A DNA stretch of 64,000 nt from Bacillus sp. FJAT-49711 (lineage in GTDB: Bacteria > Bacillota > Bacilli > Bacillales > Bacillaceae_C). A program made the position numbers and the translations under genes. The DNA is taken from assembly GCF_018343715.1 (NCBI RefSeq), contig NZ_JAGYPL010000001.1, forward strand, positions 186,001-250,000, read 5' to 3'. Shown here piece after piece: positions 25,820-35,837 of the stretch. Numbering within the stretch: position 1 is the first letter of the stretch; the number at the start of each line of letters is the position of its first letter. The notes beneath the pieces were generated by a model. It was not told where the DNA came from. It made no database searches and saw only the letters and a program-made list of their open reading frames with translations.

Positions 25820-27577
25820 CTACAACCACTTTAAACAGGCAATAAATATAGTGATTGACATACATATAAAACTAAGAGGGAGTCCAACTTTTATATAATC
25901 TGTAAATTTATATCCTCCTGGCCCATATACAAGTAAATTCGTTTGATATCCAATAGGAGTAAGAAAGCTGCAAGATGCGGCAATTGCTGTAAGCATAGCA
26001 AACATGATGGGTTCTACATTAATCTGTTGAGCAATCGAAAATCCAATAGGGAACATAAAAGCCGCAGTAGCTAAATTATTGAGAACCTCAGTCATTATCA
26101 TTGTAATGAAATAGAAAGCAATAATAATTCCTACTATTCCTAAATGAGGCTGTAGTTTAGTTAAAAAGGAAGCAACGCTAATTGCTAAACCTGTTTTTTC
26201 AATAGCTTCACCAATTCCTATTGAACATCCCATCAATATGATTACATCCCAGCTAATTGCTTTTTTTGCATCAGATATACTAAGTGTTCTAGTTAACAGA
26301 ATTAGTGAGGTAGCCAATAAACAAAGCTGGAAGATCGATAATAATTGAAATATAGACGTTAAGATAAAACCTGTTAATATTCCAATGATCATAACTTTTT
26401 CAAAAGTTGTACTTCTTTTAACCATCTTTATTGGAGACACAAGGTGAAAGTCTACTGAATCTCCCCACGAATTAGAAAAATCATGGTTGGCTAATAATAT
26501 TAAACTATCTCCTCGTTTCAGAATAATATTGCCGATTCCCGAAGTGATTTGTTTATTTTTTCGCTTAACTGCGACGATAGCTGCGTTATATTTAGAACGA
26601 AAGTTACTTTCTTTTATTTTTTTATATAGAAGTGGAGAACGATTGGAAATGACGACTTCATAAAGAGTTCCATTATTTAAAGTGGGGCTGCTATCTTTAC
26701 TGAGTGTAAGACCATTAATTTGAAGGATTTGCTGGAAAGCATATCTACTTCCAGAAAATACAAGTGTGTCTTCTGCCTGAATGATATAATCATTCGGTGC
26801 GGGAACGATCATTCTGTCATTACGAATAATTTGTACGAGGAATATTTCTTGTAAGTGCCGGAGTTGTGCTTCTTCTATTGTTTTTCCGACTAATTTAGAA
26901 GTTTTATCTACTATAAATTCAAATAAATAGTTGCGTTTTTCATCTGTGAAACTTTCCGTATTATCCTTTCGATTAGGCAATGCATAGTGGCCGACGACAA
27001 CCATGTACAAAATCCCCGCCAAAGCGATTGGTATACCAAAAATACTGAAATCGAATAAGTGAAATTCATCTATCCCTCTTTCTATTAAAAAACCTTGCAC
27101 AATTAAGTTTGTCGATGTACCAATTAATGTAATGGTCCCACCTAATATTGTTGCATAAGATAGGGGAATCAATAATTTTGAAGGCCTTATATGATTAGTA
27201 ATCGCCCAATGTTGAATAGTTGGGATTAACATTGTCACTATGGGTGTATTATTCATAAATGCCGATAATGAGCTGACGGGAAGCATTAATCGAAACAGTA
27301 CGAGTGGCATTGATTTATTTTTCCCTAAAATTTTTTCGAAAATTTCCCCTAATATTCCTGTTTTCGATACAGTGGCAGCGATGATTAATAGCAGAGCAAC
27401 TGTATGGACCCCGGAATTCGAAAATCCAATCAATGCCTCGCCAGGCTCCAATATTCCGAGTAGAATTATAGCAGCTAGTGCGAGGAAAACAGCTAACTCT
27501 GGCAATAACCATTCCTTAATTAAAACAAAAAACATAATGGAAATAATGATACATAAAACTAATGAATCTATATTCAT
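25820..27577 (-). CDS. SLC13/DASS-type anion permease with TrkA-C domains
   Basis: A 585-residue membrane protein with about 11-12 helices in two halves (residues 5-185 and 390-585) separated by a soluble insert (about 200-380) that holds two TrkA-C/RCK_C-like repeats (VGKTIEEAQLRHL... and YKKIKESNFRSKYNAAIVAVKR). Family motifs NNTPIVTMLIP and GTSTNLIVQG in the first half and LNNLATAAFMFPIG in the second are the SLC13 binding loops. Members carry dicarboxylates, phosphate or sulfate with sodium. Because cysC and sat follow within the same operon, sulfate is the likely substrate (inference). Start at 27577 has GGGGAG upstream. Confidence 0.88.
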   Translation of the reverse strand: MNIDSLVLCIIISIMFFVLIKEWLLPELAVFLALAAIILLGILEPGEALIGFSNSGVHTVALLLIIAATVSKTGILGEIFEKILGKNKSMPLVLFRLMLPVSSLSAFMNNTPIVTMLIPTIQHWAITNHIRPSKLLIPLSYATILGGTITLIGTSTNLIVQGFLIERGIDEFHLFDFSIFGIPIALAGILYMVVVGHYALPNRKDNTESFTDEKRNYLFEFIVDKTSKLVGKTIEEAQLRHLQEIFLVQIIRNDRMIVPAPNDYIIQAEDTLVFSGSRYAFQQILQINGLTLSKDSSPTLNNGTLYEVVISNRSPLLYKKIKESNFRSKYNAAIVAVKRKNKQITSGIGNIILKRGDSLILLANHDFSNSWGDSVDFHLVSPIKMVKRSTTFEKVMIIGILTGFILTSIFQLLSIFQLCLLATSLILLTRTLSISDAKKAISWDVIILMGCSIGIGEAIEKTGLAISVASFLTKLQPHLGIVGIIIAFYFITMIMTEVLNNLATAAFMFPIGFSIAQQINVEPIMFAMLTAIAASCSFLTPIGYQTNLLVYGPGGYKFTDYIKVGLPLSFICMSITIFIACLKWL

Positions 27578-27591
27578 ACTCCACTCCCCGC

Positions 27592-28563
27592 CTATTTGCA
27601 ATATCTTATAATATCTATAATATTTTGATTTCGCCTTAAGAAAGTATGATTCTCTAACACTGTAGAATAAGCTTTCTTACTAATTTCTTTTCTTCTTTCT
27701 TCATCTGCCATATAATAATCGACTAGATTAACACAACTTTCTTTATTAGAAAAAGATATAATCTCTGTTGGTAAAGCGAAATGTAAATGGATATCAGCTT
27801 GATTTGATATAAGTTGAAATGCTCCGCATGCGGCAATATCAAATGTCCGGTTATTAACGCTTATATTTTTTATGCCTAAACTATTTTTATTTTTATTGAA
27901 ATGATAAGAGCGATGAGGGTTAAGAATTATTTTGGATAAGTTAAACAATTCATTTACTTTCGTAGGGTTTATCCATTTATTAATGATTTTGAGCCGCTTT
28001 TTATAATGTTTTGTTTGTAAATGTCTCTTCCATAAAGGTCCTGCTAGAATAATCGTGTATTGTGTTTTTTTTAGAATATAGTCTACTAACTCAACTCTTT
28101 CCGGGTAGGGATAGCCAACAAGACATAAGTCATAAGCATTGTCGATTTCATTAAGAGGATGATAAATTGCAGGATCAGTTCCTAAAGGCAGATGAAAAAC
28201 TTTTTTTATAGGATATTCTTTTTTATAAAACACATATGCACCATAATCTACAGTGAATATAATATTAAAATCATTCAATATTTTAAGGGAATAATCCATG
28301 TAAAAAGGATCTTCTGTGAGCCAAACGGCAAGTAGGAATCCTTTTGATTGAAGATATTCAATCAATTTTTTATCTGTTTTATATCCTACTAGTGTCATTA
28401 CTAAATCAGGATTTAGTGAGTTTATGAACTCCACTGTTTCCTGGTTGTAAGTTTGGTTAATTTTGTTAACCCTAACACTGAGTTGTCTAAAGGCATTTTC
28501 TATAGAGTTTTCTATATAAGGATATATTCCTGATCCGTTTGCGGTTATTAGCAAGATTTCCAT
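27592..28563 (-). CDS. cgeB: CgeB-like spore maturation glycosyltransferase
   Basis: A 323-residue protein of the CgeB/GT1-like family. N-terminal Rossmann segment EILLITANGSGIYP, then LNPDLVMTLVGYK and WLTEDPFYMDY (typical CgeB wording), HLPLGTDPAIYHP in the middle, and the C-terminal donor part with NRTFDIAACGAFQLIS and ADIHLHF. CgeB of B. subtilis is a sigma-K and GerE dependent protein that affects spore surface glycans. It heads the operon with the anion permease, cysC and sat, which links the PAPS genes to spore glycan assembly. AAGGAAGG lies upstream of the ATG. Sequence identity to B. subtilis CgeB is probably modest; the symbol marks family only. Confidence 0.8.
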   Translation of the reverse strand: MEILLITANGSGIYPYIENSIENAFRQLSVRVNKINQTYNQETVEFINSLNPDLVMTLVGYKTDKKLIEYLQSKGFLLAVWLTEDPFYMDYSLKILNDFNIIFTVDYGAYVFYKKEYPIKKVFHLPLGTDPAIYHPLNEIDNAYDLCLVGYPYPERVELVDYILKKTQYTIILAGPLWKRHLQTKHYKKRLKIINKWINPTKVNELFNLSKIILNPHRSYHFNKNKNSLGIKNISVNNRTFDIAACGAFQLISNQADIHLHFALPTEIISFSNKESCVNLVDYYMADEERRKEISKKAYSTVLENHTFLRRNQNIIDIIRYCK

Positions 28564-28588
28564 TAATTATCGCCTTCCTTAAACAAAA

Positions 28589-28634
28589 AAAAGGAGAAAA
28601 AATATAAATTTACCATATATATTTTTCTCCTATA
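28589..28634 (-). terminator. minus-strand terminator before the cgeB-like gene
   Basis: On the minus strand GGAGAAAAATATA and TATATTTTTTCTCC form an AT-rich stem followed by eight T residues. It ends the transcript of the 80-residue gene and separates it, at least partly, from the cgeB operon. Confidence 0.7.
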
Positions 28635-28641
28635 TATTTAC

Positions 28642-28884
28642 CTATTCTGGTAAGTTTACTGAAAAAGACTCTATATCTCTGCAACGGATTACAGTCAGTC
28701 TGCGTTCTTCAAAAGGTGAAACTAAAACAGATTCAATTACTTTTACTAAGCAATCGAATGTAACCTCTTGAAGTTCACCTTCAATAACGTCCCCGGACTG
28801 TGTGTGGATAGAAACGAATTCCCCCCGAAATTGATTGAGTGCTCTACACAACTCATCGTGGCACGAAACTCCCAAATTATCCAT
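28642..28884 (-). CDS. small protein, DUF2642/Sm-like
   Basis: An 80-residue soluble protein. The core FRGEFVSIHTQSGDVIEGELQEV, followed by a hydrophobic strand (CLVKVIES) and a C-terminal IRCRDIESFSV, reads like a small five-stranded Sm/DUF2642-type barrel (compare YuzF-like spore proteins); the match is by pattern only. Two Cys lie at the N-terminus and two later. AAAGGAG precedes the ATG. It is upstream of, and on the same strand as, the cgeB operon but has its own terminator. Role unknown; a spore-surface link is only suggested by position. Confidence 0.6.
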   Translation of the reverse strand: MDNLGVSCHDELCRALNQFRGEFVSIHTQSGDVIEGELQEVTFDCLVKVIESVLVSPFEERRLTVIRCRDIESFSVNLPE

Positions 28885-29057
28885 CTCCTTTAATAAAATA
28901 GATTTCTGTTTAATATATTCAATCCTTCTTATTAAAGAGAGGGCTTATATCATTTGATATGAAAAATAGATTAATGTGCTAGGATTATGGTGTAAATGCA
29001 GGCTGAAAGTATTCCGAAATAAAAAAAATGAGTGGAATTGGAGATTCTTCCACTCAA

Positions 29058-29990
29058 TTAATACAAACCAGCAATTTTCTTAGCTTTGCTTGTGTTCGCA
29101 AAATGACTCTTTGCAAATTGATGTAGTGCAGATATTCCCTTTGTCTTAATCAATCTTGCCGCATCTTGATCTACTTTAGAACCTGCTCCTTTTGTTAATG
29201 TGAAACCAGCTTTTTTACTTAATTCGTCAAATGCTTTTAAAAAAGCATAACGTGCTAATATGGAAGCAGCGGCAACTGATAGGTGAATGCTTTCGGCTTT
29301 TGTACTAAAATAAACATTCTCCCTTAAGATTTCTTTCTGACCTTGGAGATGACGGAAATATATTGGTGCCTCTGCAAATTGATCAATAAGAATGGCCTCA
29401 GGCTTCTCGGGTTCAATTTTTTTTAGTAAATGATTTAAGGCCTGGTTATGGAGAAGAGCAGTAATTTTACCTTGGGTCATTCCAGAAGACTGCAATTTAT
29501 TATATTTTTCATTTGATAATGTTAATAGGCTATAAGGAAGAAAAGTAAGTAAATCTTTGGCAATTTTTGTGATCTGTGAATCCGTTAAATTCTTTGAGTC
29601 TTTTACTCCCAGTTCCTTTAAGAGTAACATCTGATCATTTTTTACAAATGCTGCAACAACAGTCATGGGTCCAAAATAATCGCCTTTTCCAACCTCATCG
29701 GAGCCGATTGCAGACAATGATGATATATTCGGCGGAAGAGGTGTCCCTGAAGTTTTTGTTTGAGCTGGCTTAGTTAATTGTTTGCTGGACTGACCCCATT
29801 GTTTTGCTTCCTCTTCATTTCCAGTTCCTTGAAACATTACTTTGCCAGAACGATAGGCAGTAATTGTGCAGCCATTTTTTTTTGCTGTAAAAATAGCTCC
29901 AGGTGGAGTTTTATTTGTTTTATTTTTTTCGTAAAATGATTCCATACTTTTAATAGTAGCTGTTGTCGCTTGAATAACTATATTCGCCAA
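29058..29990 (-). CDS. rnhC: ribonuclease HIII
   Basis: A 310-residue RNase HIII. The N-terminal TBP-like substrate-binding domain (residues 1-80, GAIFTAKKNGCTITAYRSGKVMFQG) is followed by the RNase H fold with SAIGSDEVGKGDYFGPM (catalytic Asp-Glu), LIDQFAE (third acidic residue) and the STKAESIHLSVAAASILAR block. It cuts RNA in RNA-DNA hybrids. TTG at 29990 is chosen since AAGGAAG lies 7 nt upstream, within the longer frame that starts at 30008. Position next to zapA matches B. subtilis. Confidence 0.93.
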   Translation of the reverse strand: MANIVIQATTATIKSMESFYEKNKTNKTPPGAIFTAKKNGCTITAYRSGKVMFQGTGNEEEAKQWGQSSKQLTKPAQTKTSGTPLPPNISSLSAIGSDEVGKGDYFGPMTVVAAFVKNDQMLLLKELGVKDSKNLTDSQITKIAKDLLTFLPYSLLTLSNEKYNKLQSSGMTQGKITALLHNQALNHLLKKIEPEKPEAILIDQFAEAPIYFRHLQGQKEILRENVYFSTKAESIHLSVAAASILARYAFLKAFDELSKKAGFTLTKGAGSKVDQDAARLIKTKGISALHQFAKSHFANTSKAKKIAGLY

Positions 29991-30147
29991 AAAAACACTT
30001 CCTTTCATAATTTACGCTTTATATAACTGCACACGATCTTAATATCCTTCCTATTTTCCAGTCTGGCATATTTAGACAATATATTCCCATCTATTTTCAT
30101 TCATGTTATGATATGTAATAGGATTCAATCGATTGGGGGCTAATGGT

Positions 30148-30408
30148 TTGACGGAAAATGAAAAGATTCGGGCCATGGTCATGATTTATGGTCAACAGTA
30201 TACCATTTCCGGAACTGAAACGACAGAGCATATGCAGCAAGTGGCAGCTATTGTTGATAAAAAAATGCGTGAAATTAATTCAGTAAATCCTAATCTTAAT
30301 ACAGGCTCACTTGCAGTATTGACAGCCGTCAATACCATTCATGAATATATTAAACTACAAGAAAAATATGAAAAATTAGTAGAAGAATTTAAACATTTAA
30401 AGGACTGA
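30148..30408 (+). CDS. zapA: cell division protein ZapA
   Basis: An 86-residue protein with the ZapA N-terminal strand [11 protein letters not shown], a His-Met helical segment ([16 protein letters not shown]), [13 protein letters not shown] and a C-terminal coiled coil ([16 protein letters not shown]). ZapA bundles FtsZ filaments and supports the division ring. TTG at 30148 lies 8 nt from GGGGG; the in-frame TTG at 30133 has no site. Followed by cvpA 7 bp later, same order as in B. subtilis. Confidence 0.9.
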   Translation: MTENEKIRAMVMIYGQQYTISGTETTEHMQQVAAIVDKKMREINSVNPNLNTGSLAVLTAVNTIHEYIKLQEKYEKLVEEFKHLKD

Positions 30409-30415
30409 ACTTTTT

Positions 30416-30955
30416 ATGCTAGACCTTATTTTAGTGGTTATTCTTGTTTTTGGCTTTCTAATTGGATTAAGGAGAGGCTTTATCCTCCAACTCATACATA
30501 TGATAGGATTTATAGTTTCATTGATTATAGCGTACAAATATTATGAGGATCTTGCTCCGCTGCTTAAGCTTTGGATTCCGTATCCGAATTTGGGCGGTAA
30601 TGATACGATTAAAATGTTGCTCGACGGGGTAAGTTTTGATACAGCTTTTTACCGCGTCATCGCCTTCGCCATTATCTTCTTTGCTGTACGAATTGTTTTA
30701 GGGATCATTGGATCTGCACTGGATATTGTTGCCAGTCTTCCGATCATTAAGGCAATTAATATTTGGGCAGGGGGCATCCTCGGTTTAATAGAAATGTATT
30801 TATTAATATTCATTCTTTTATACATTGCCGCACTAGTTCCGATTGCAATGATTCAAACTGCCTTGATGGATTCAACTATAGCGGATGCAATATTAAAAAA
30901 TACTCCGTATTTCTCAGAAGAAGTTCAAAAATGGTGGCTTGATTATATTCAATAA
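30416..30955 (+). CDS. cvpA: CvpA family membrane protein (YshB)
   Basis: A 179-residue protein with four membrane helices and the CvpA signature near the N-terminus (LDLILVVILVFGFLIGLRRGFILQ) and the second helix pair IIFFAVRIVLGIIG. In enteric bacteria CvpA is linked to colicin V production and envelope stress; its role in Bacillus is unclear. Named yshB in B. subtilis. Only 7 bp separate it from zapA, so they are probably one transcript. Confidence 0.88.
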   Translation: MLDLILVVILVFGFLIGLRRGFILQLIHMIGFIVSLIIAYKYYEDLAPLLKLWIPYPNLGGNDTIKMLLDGVSFDTAFYRVIAFAIIFFAVRIVLGIIGSALDIVASLPIIKAINIWAGGILGLIEMYLLIFILLYIAALVPIAMIQTALMDSTIADAILKNTPYFSEEVQKWWLDYIQ

Positions 30956-31078
30956 TAAGTGGCTGTCCCGAAGGAGAGTGGGATCCCTTTTATATAAAGG
31001 GGTCTAAACTTTTATAGGGCGGCCTCTTTTGTTATTATGTGATGTAAAGGAGAAATATCAGAACGGCTGGTGAAAACA

Positions 31079-32797
31079 ATGAAAATAAATAAAAAAGATA
31101 TCATACGTTTATTAGAACAAATTGCGATATATATGGAACTTAAAGGGGAAAATCCGTTCAAAACCGCAGCCTTTAGGAAAGCAGCTGGCGCATTGGAAAC
31201 AGATGATCGGAGCCTATCCGAAATAACAAGTTTTACAGAAATCCCTGGTATCGGGAAAGGAACTAGTGCAGTTATTGAGGAATTTATACAAGAAGGGTCT
31301 TCTTCTGTATTACAAGAGCTGAAGGAAGAAGTTCCTAAAGGACTCATTCCCTTACTGCAATTGCCAGGACTTGGCGGAAAGAAAATTTCTAAATTATATC
31401 AGGAACTTGGCGTGGAAGACATCCATTCCTTAAAAGAAGCATGTGAGTCTAATCGTGTTGCAGGTTTAAAAGGATTTGGAAAAAAAACGCAGGAAAACAT
31501 TTTAGCTTCCTTAGCTCAATTCGGGTCCCAACCAAGCCGCCTGCCGATTGCTTATATGTTACCTCTTGCAGTGCATATTGAAAATCATCTTAAGAAGATA
31601 AACGAAATTGTTGCTTTTTCTAGAGCAGGAAGTTTACGGCGGACTAGAGAAACTATTAAAGACCTTGATTTTATTATTGCTACAAATTCCCCCGCTGCAA
31701 TTAAGGAACAAATACTTAAGCTGGATGGAATAAAGGAAGCAACAGCATCTGGTGATACAAAAGTGACCATTGTAATGAATGGAAAATACGAAGTTTCCAT
31801 TGATTTTAGAATAGTAGCAGAAAAAGAATATGCTACAGCTTTACACCATTTTACAGGTTCAAAAGATCATAATGTAAGAATGCGTCAGCTTGCAAAAGAA
31901 AGAGGAGAGAAAATCAGCGAGTACGGTGTGGAAAATGTAGAAACAGGTGAAGTTTTAACGTTTAAAAGTGAACGTGATTTTTTCCACCACTTTGACTTGC
32001 CTTTTATTCCTCCTGAAATAAGGGAAGATGGAAAGGAAATCGAAAGCTACAACGCTCATACTGATTTGATCAGCTTAGAGGATATTAAAGGGGATCTTCA
32101 TATGCATACAACATGGTCAGATGGAGCTTATTCTTTAGAGGAAATGGTAGAGGCGTGCAGGAAAAAAGGTTATAAGTATATGGCAATCACCGATCATTCG
32201 GAATTTTTGCGGGTGGCTAATGGTCTGTCTGTTGAACGGATTAAACAGCAAAATGAAGAGATTAGAGCATTAAATGAAAAATATGATGATATCCTCATTT
32301 TATCCGGTATTGAAATGGATATCCTTCCAGATGGGAGTTTAAATTACTCGGATGATGTATTGGCAGAACTCGATTTTGTCATCGCTTCTATTCATTCCAG
32401 TTTTTCGCAGTCACGAGAGAAGATTATGGAGCGGCTTAATAATGCTTTTCAAAATCCCCATGTTGATATGATAGCTCACCCAACTGGTCGGATCATTGGA
32501 AGGCGTAACGGATACGATGTCGATATTAACTTATTAATTAAACTGGCAAAAGAGACGAATACGGCACTTGAACTGAATGCTAATCCAGAAAGACTTGATT
32601 TAAGTGCTGAATATATAAAAAAAGCAATTGAAGCTGGTGTAAAGATTGCCATTAATACGGATGCTCATAATATTCAGAGTCTAGATTTTATGGAGATCGG
32701 TGTTTCAGCAGCAAAAAAAGGCTGGGTGAAAAGTACATCAGTCATCAATGCGATGGAGAAAGATGAATTGCTGCACTTTTTAAAGAGAAATGATTAG
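31079..32797 (+). CDS. polX: DNA polymerase/3'-5' exonuclease PolX
   Basis: A 572-residue repair polymerase. Residues 1-320 form the family X polymerase: helix-hairpin-helix segments ([31 protein letters not shown]), the [17 protein letters not shown] active-site Asp pair and SIDFRI with the third Asp. Residues 335-570 are a PHP domain with [30 protein letters not shown] and INTDAHN, which supplies a metal-dependent exonuclease. It fills short gaps in base excision repair. ATG at 31079 is preferred; GTG at 31070 is nearby in frame. Overlaps the long frame of mutS2 but not its chosen start. Confidence 0.93.
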   Translation: MKINKKDIIRLLEQIAIYMELKGENPFKTAAFRKAAGALETDDRSLSEITSFTEIPGIGKGTSAVIEEFIQEGSSSVLQELKEEVPKGLIPLLQLPGLGGKKISKLYQELGVEDIHSLKEACESNRVAGLKGFGKKTQENILASLAQFGSQPSRLPIAYMLPLAVHIENHLKKINEIVAFSRAGSLRRTRETIKDLDFIIATNSPAAIKEQILKLDGIKEATASGDTKVTIVMNGKYEVSIDFRIVAEKEYATALHHFTGSKDHNVRMRQLAKERGEKISEYGVENVETGEVLTFKSERDFFHHFDLPFIPPEIREDGKEIESYNAHTDLISLEDIKGDLHMHTTWSDGAYSLEEMVEACRKKGYKYMAITDHSEFLRVANGLSVERIKQQNEEIRALNEKYDDILILSGIEMDILPDGSLNYSDDVLAELDFVIASIHSSFSQSREKIMERLNNAFQNPHVDMIAHPTGRIIGRRNGYDVDINLLIKLAKETNTALELNANPERLDLSAEYIKKAIEAGVKIAINTDAHNIQSLDFMEIGVSAAKKGWVKSTSVINAMEKDELLHFLKRND

Positions 32798-32813
32798 GGA
32801 TGGAGTTTTAAAT

Positions 32814-35171
32814 ATGAATTCAAAAATACTAAAAACCCTTGAATTTAATAAAATCCTTGTTCAATTGGAGGAATATGCTTCTTCAGTATTAGGCGCTGAA
32901 AAAATAAAAAGTTTAATACCATCGACAATATTGGATGAAGTCGTAGAGATGCAAAATGAAACGGATGAGGCTGCTCATGTACTTAGATTAAAGGGGCATG
33001 CGCCACTGAGTGGAATTCATAATATTAAACCTCATGTGAAAAGAGCGGAAATTGGCGGCATTTTAAATGCCGTTGAGCTCATGCAGACAGCAAGCACGAT
33101 TTATGCCGGGCGTTCAATGAAGCGATTCATTGAAGGCTTGCTTGAAAATGAAGTGGACATCCCAATATTGGAAAATAAAGCTGATCAAATTGTATTGTTG
33201 ACTGAGCTTGAAAAGCAAATAAAAAATGCAATTGATGAGAGCGGGGAAGTTCTCGACTCTGCAAGTGAAGCATTGAGAAGCATTAGACAACAAACAAGAA
33301 GAAGTGAAGGGAAAATTAGAGAAAGGTTAGAAGGCTTAATACGAAATCGGAATGCTCAAAAAATGTTATCCGATTCGATCATTACGATTAGAAATGAACG
33401 GTACGTCATTCCCGTTAAACAGGAATATCGAGCCCATTATGGCGGGATTGTCCATGACCAATCTTCCTCTGGTCAAACACTTTTTATCGAACCGCAAGTT
33501 ATCGTTGATTTAAACAACGCTTTAAGGGAATTGCAGTTAAAAGAAAAGCAAGAGATAAATCGCATTCTTGCAGAACTTTCGGCTAAAACAGCAGAATCAG
33601 CTGAAGATTTAAATCATTTAGTTGGTATTTTGGCAGAGCTTGATTTTATCTTTGCGAAAGCGCGTTTTGGAAAAGATATGAAAGCAACGAAGCCATCGAT
33701 CAACCAAAAAGGAAGTATCCGCTTGTTAAAAGCTCGTCATCCTTTGCTGCCCATCGAGGAGGCGGTTGCTAATGATATTACTCTTGGTGATGAATATACA
33801 TCTATGGTCATCACTGGCCCGAATACAGGCGGAAAAACCATTACATTGAAAACAGTTGGTTTATTAACGCTTATGGGACAGGCTGGACTACAAATCCCTG
33901 TTTCTGAAGGGTCTGAAATTGCTGTTTTTAAAGAAGTTTTTGCAGATATTGGTGATGAACAATCGATAGAACAATCCTTAAGTACTTTTTCATCTCATAT
34001 GGTAAACATAGTTGATATTTTAAAGAAGGTAGACCATGAAAGTCTTGTTCTATTTGATGAGCTTGGAGCAGGAACGGACCCACAGGAAGGTGCTGCACTT
34101 GCTATTTCCATATTGGATGAAGTGTACAATCGTGGAAGCCACGTGATTGCAACAACCCATTATCCTGAACTAAAAGCATATGGTTATAATAGAACAGGAG
34201 TTATAAATGCAAGCGTAGAGTTTGATGTAGAAACATTACGTCCAACTTATAGGCTATTAATTGGGGTTCCTGGGAGGAGTAATGCCTTCGAGATTTCTAA
34301 AAGGCTTGGACTTTCAGAATCGGTTATTTCATCTGCCCGCTCGATGATAGATACGGAAAGTAATGAAGTTGAAAATATGATTGCCTCACTTGAAAAAAGT
34401 CGGAGAGAAGCGGAGCATGACTATGAAGAAGCGCATGATTATTTAAGAAACGCCGAAAAACTATTTCATGATCTTCAGCAGCAAATGATAGAATTTTATG
34501 ATAGCAAGCAAAAAATGTATGATGATGCGGAAGCGAATGCTGGAAAAGTGATTGAAAAAGCAAAGGCCGAAGCGGAAGAAGTAATGTCCGAACTTCGTCA
34601 AATGAGGCTTGAAGGCGGAGCACAAATTAAAGAACATGAATTGATAGAAGCTCGAAGAAAGTTAGATGCAGCCTTACCGAAATTGGATAAAGACAACGAA
34701 AACATAAAAAGGAATAAGCAAAAGCGTGAGTTTCAAGCAGGTGATGAAGTAAACGTAACAACATTTGGTCAAAAAGGTCATCTTATAGAGAAAATTGGCC
34801 AAGATGAATGGCAAGTTCAAATCGGGATTTTAAAAATGAAGGTACAAGAGAAAGACTTAGTATTCATTAAAGGGGAAGAAAAAAAGGAAACAAAGCCGCT
34901 TGCAACTGTAAAAGGAAGAGATTTCCATGTGAAGTTGGAATTAGATCTGCGTGGGGAACGTTATGAAAATGCACTTTTAATGGTAGAAAAATATATTGAT
35001 GATGCATTATTGGCGAACTACCCTCGTGTATCAATTATCCACGGGAAAGGTACTGGTGCGCTTCGTTCGGGAGTTACAGAATATTTGAAACATCATCGCG
35101 CTGTTAAACGTATAAGATTAGGTGAAGCGGGTGAGGGTGGAAGCGGTGTAACGATAGTAGAATTTAAGTAA
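32814..35171 (+). CDS. mutS2: endonuclease MutS2
   Basis: A 785-residue protein, the same length as MutS2 of B. subtilis. The core and clamp (1-310) are followed by the ABC-type ATPase with Walker [11 protein letters not shown], the LSTFSSHM signature and Walker [15 protein letters not shown] long coiled coil (520-640), a KOW-like segment and the C-terminal Smr nuclease domain ([25 protein letters not shown]) complete it. MutS2 acts on branched DNA and, in Bacillus, rescues collided ribosomes. ATG at 32814 has GGATGGAG upstream. Confidence 0.95.
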   Translation: MNSKILKTLEFNKILVQLEEYASSVLGAEKIKSLIPSTILDEVVEMQNETDEAAHVLRLKGHAPLSGIHNIKPHVKRAEIGGILNAVELMQTASTIYAGRSMKRFIEGLLENEVDIPILENKADQIVLLTELEKQIKNAIDESGEVLDSASEALRSIRQQTRRSEGKIRERLEGLIRNRNAQKMLSDSIITIRNERYVIPVKQEYRAHYGGIVHDQSSSGQTLFIEPQVIVDLNNALRELQLKEKQEINRILAELSAKTAESAEDLNHLVGILAELDFIFAKARFGKDMKATKPSINQKGSIRLLKARHPLLPIEEAVANDITLGDEYTSMVITGPNTGGKTITLKTVGLLTLMGQAGLQIPVSEGSEIAVFKEVFADIGDEQSIEQSLSTFSSHMVNIVDILKKVDHESLVLFDELGAGTDPQEGAALAISILDEVYNRGSHVIATTHYPELKAYGYNRTGVINASVEFDVETLRPTYRLLIGVPGRSNAFEISKRLGLSESVISSARSMIDTESNEVENMIASLEKSRREAEHDYEEAHDYLRNAEKLFHDLQQQMIEFYDSKQKMYDDAEANAGKVIEKAKAEAEEVMSELRQMRLEGGAQIKEHELIEARRKLDAALPKLDKDNENIKRNKQKREFQAGDEVNVTTFGQKGHLIEKIGQDEWQVQIGILKMKVQEKDLVFIKGEEKKETKPLATVKGRDFHVKLELDLRGERYENALLMVEKYIDDALLANYPRVSIIHGKGTGALRSGVTEYLKHHRAVKRIRLGEAGEGGSGVTIVEFK

Positions 35172-35211
35172 TCATTACATTACCCCTCCCAAAAACAAAG
35201 GGGGAAAGTAG

Positions 35212-35619
35212 ATGGACTCTTTTTGGGAAAGTGCTTATATTCAGACAGCAGGATATTATAGTGTAACTGTCTTATGCATTGTTTTATTTCTGTTTATTTT
35301 TGAATTAGTCACGAAATATAAAAATTGGGAAGAAATTAAAAAAGGAAATATTTCTGTTGCAATGGCCACAGGAGGAAAGATTTTTGGAATAGCCAATGTT
35401 TTTAGGCATTCAATCCTTCATCATGACACTCTTTTTGTCATGATCGGTTGGGGGATATTTGGTTTCTTTCTTTTATTGACAGGGTATTTTATTTTTGAAT
35501 TTTTAACCCCGAAATTTAAAATTGATGAAGAAATTGCAAATGATAACCGTGCCGTAGGTTTTATTTCACTCGTTATTTCAGTTGGACTTTCCTATGTCAT
35601 TGGCGCGGGAATCCCATAA
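35212..35619 (+). CDS. yshE: DUF350 membrane protein YshE
   Basis: A 135-residue membrane protein with four helices: residues 14-34, 46-65 (with the small-residue GNISVAMATGGKIFGIANV block typical of DUF350), 74-96 and 113-132 (NRAVGFISLVISVGLS). Function unknown. GGGGGAAAG precedes the ATG, and the order mutS2-yshE is as in B. subtilis. Confidence 0.88.
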   Translation: MDSFWESAYIQTAGYYSVTVLCIVLFLFIFELVTKYKNWEEIKKGNISVAMATGGKIFGIANVFRHSILHHDTLFVMIGWGIFGFFLLLTGYFIFEFLTPKFKIDEEIANDNRAVGFISLVISVGLSYVIGAGIP

Positions 35620-35624
35620 AAAGA

Positions 35625-35672
35625 AAAGCGGAAGGCGCCTTGTGCTAAAGTTGCTAGGCGTATGCTAGACAA
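35625..35672 (+). repeat. short copy of extragenic repeat family II
   Basis: AAAAGCGGAAGGCGCC followed within 30 bp by GCTAGACA, the start and end words of the 13.8-kb copy with the middle missing. It ends at the ribosome-binding site of the following small gene. Confidence 0.55.
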
Positions 35673-35685
35673 GGAGTAGAATCTT

Positions 35686-35766
35686 GTGGAAAAACTTGCA
35701 AAAGTGCTGCTTGTTTTATGCGGTGTTTTTATTCTTGTAGGAATTATTTATTTAATAAATGTTTAA
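35686..35766 (+). CDS. 26-residue hydrophobic membrane peptide
   Basis: A short reading frame, GTG start, preceded by AAGGAG 9 nt upstream. The product begins VEKLAKVLL and continues as one hydrophobic helix of about 17 residues (VLCGVFILVGIIYLI) ending NV. A hairpin with GGGGCT/AGCCCC follows at 35774-35814. The combination of site, helix and terminator suggests a real small membrane protein, perhaps co-expressed with yshE. I do not recognise a family. Confidence 0.45.
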   Translation: MEKLAKVLLVLCGVFILVGIIYLINV

Positions 35767-35773
35767 ATGAAAA

Positions 35774-35814
35774 GAGGGGCTACTAAAGATAAGGCTAATG
35801 AAGAAGCCCCTTAA
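35774..35814 (+). terminator. terminator after small ORF
   Basis: AGGGGCT and AGCCCCTT pair around a long loop; the 3' side is followed by AAATTT, a modest T content, so efficiency is uncertain. Confidence 0.5.
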
Positions 35815-35837
35815 ATTTAGTAATATGTTAAACTTAG

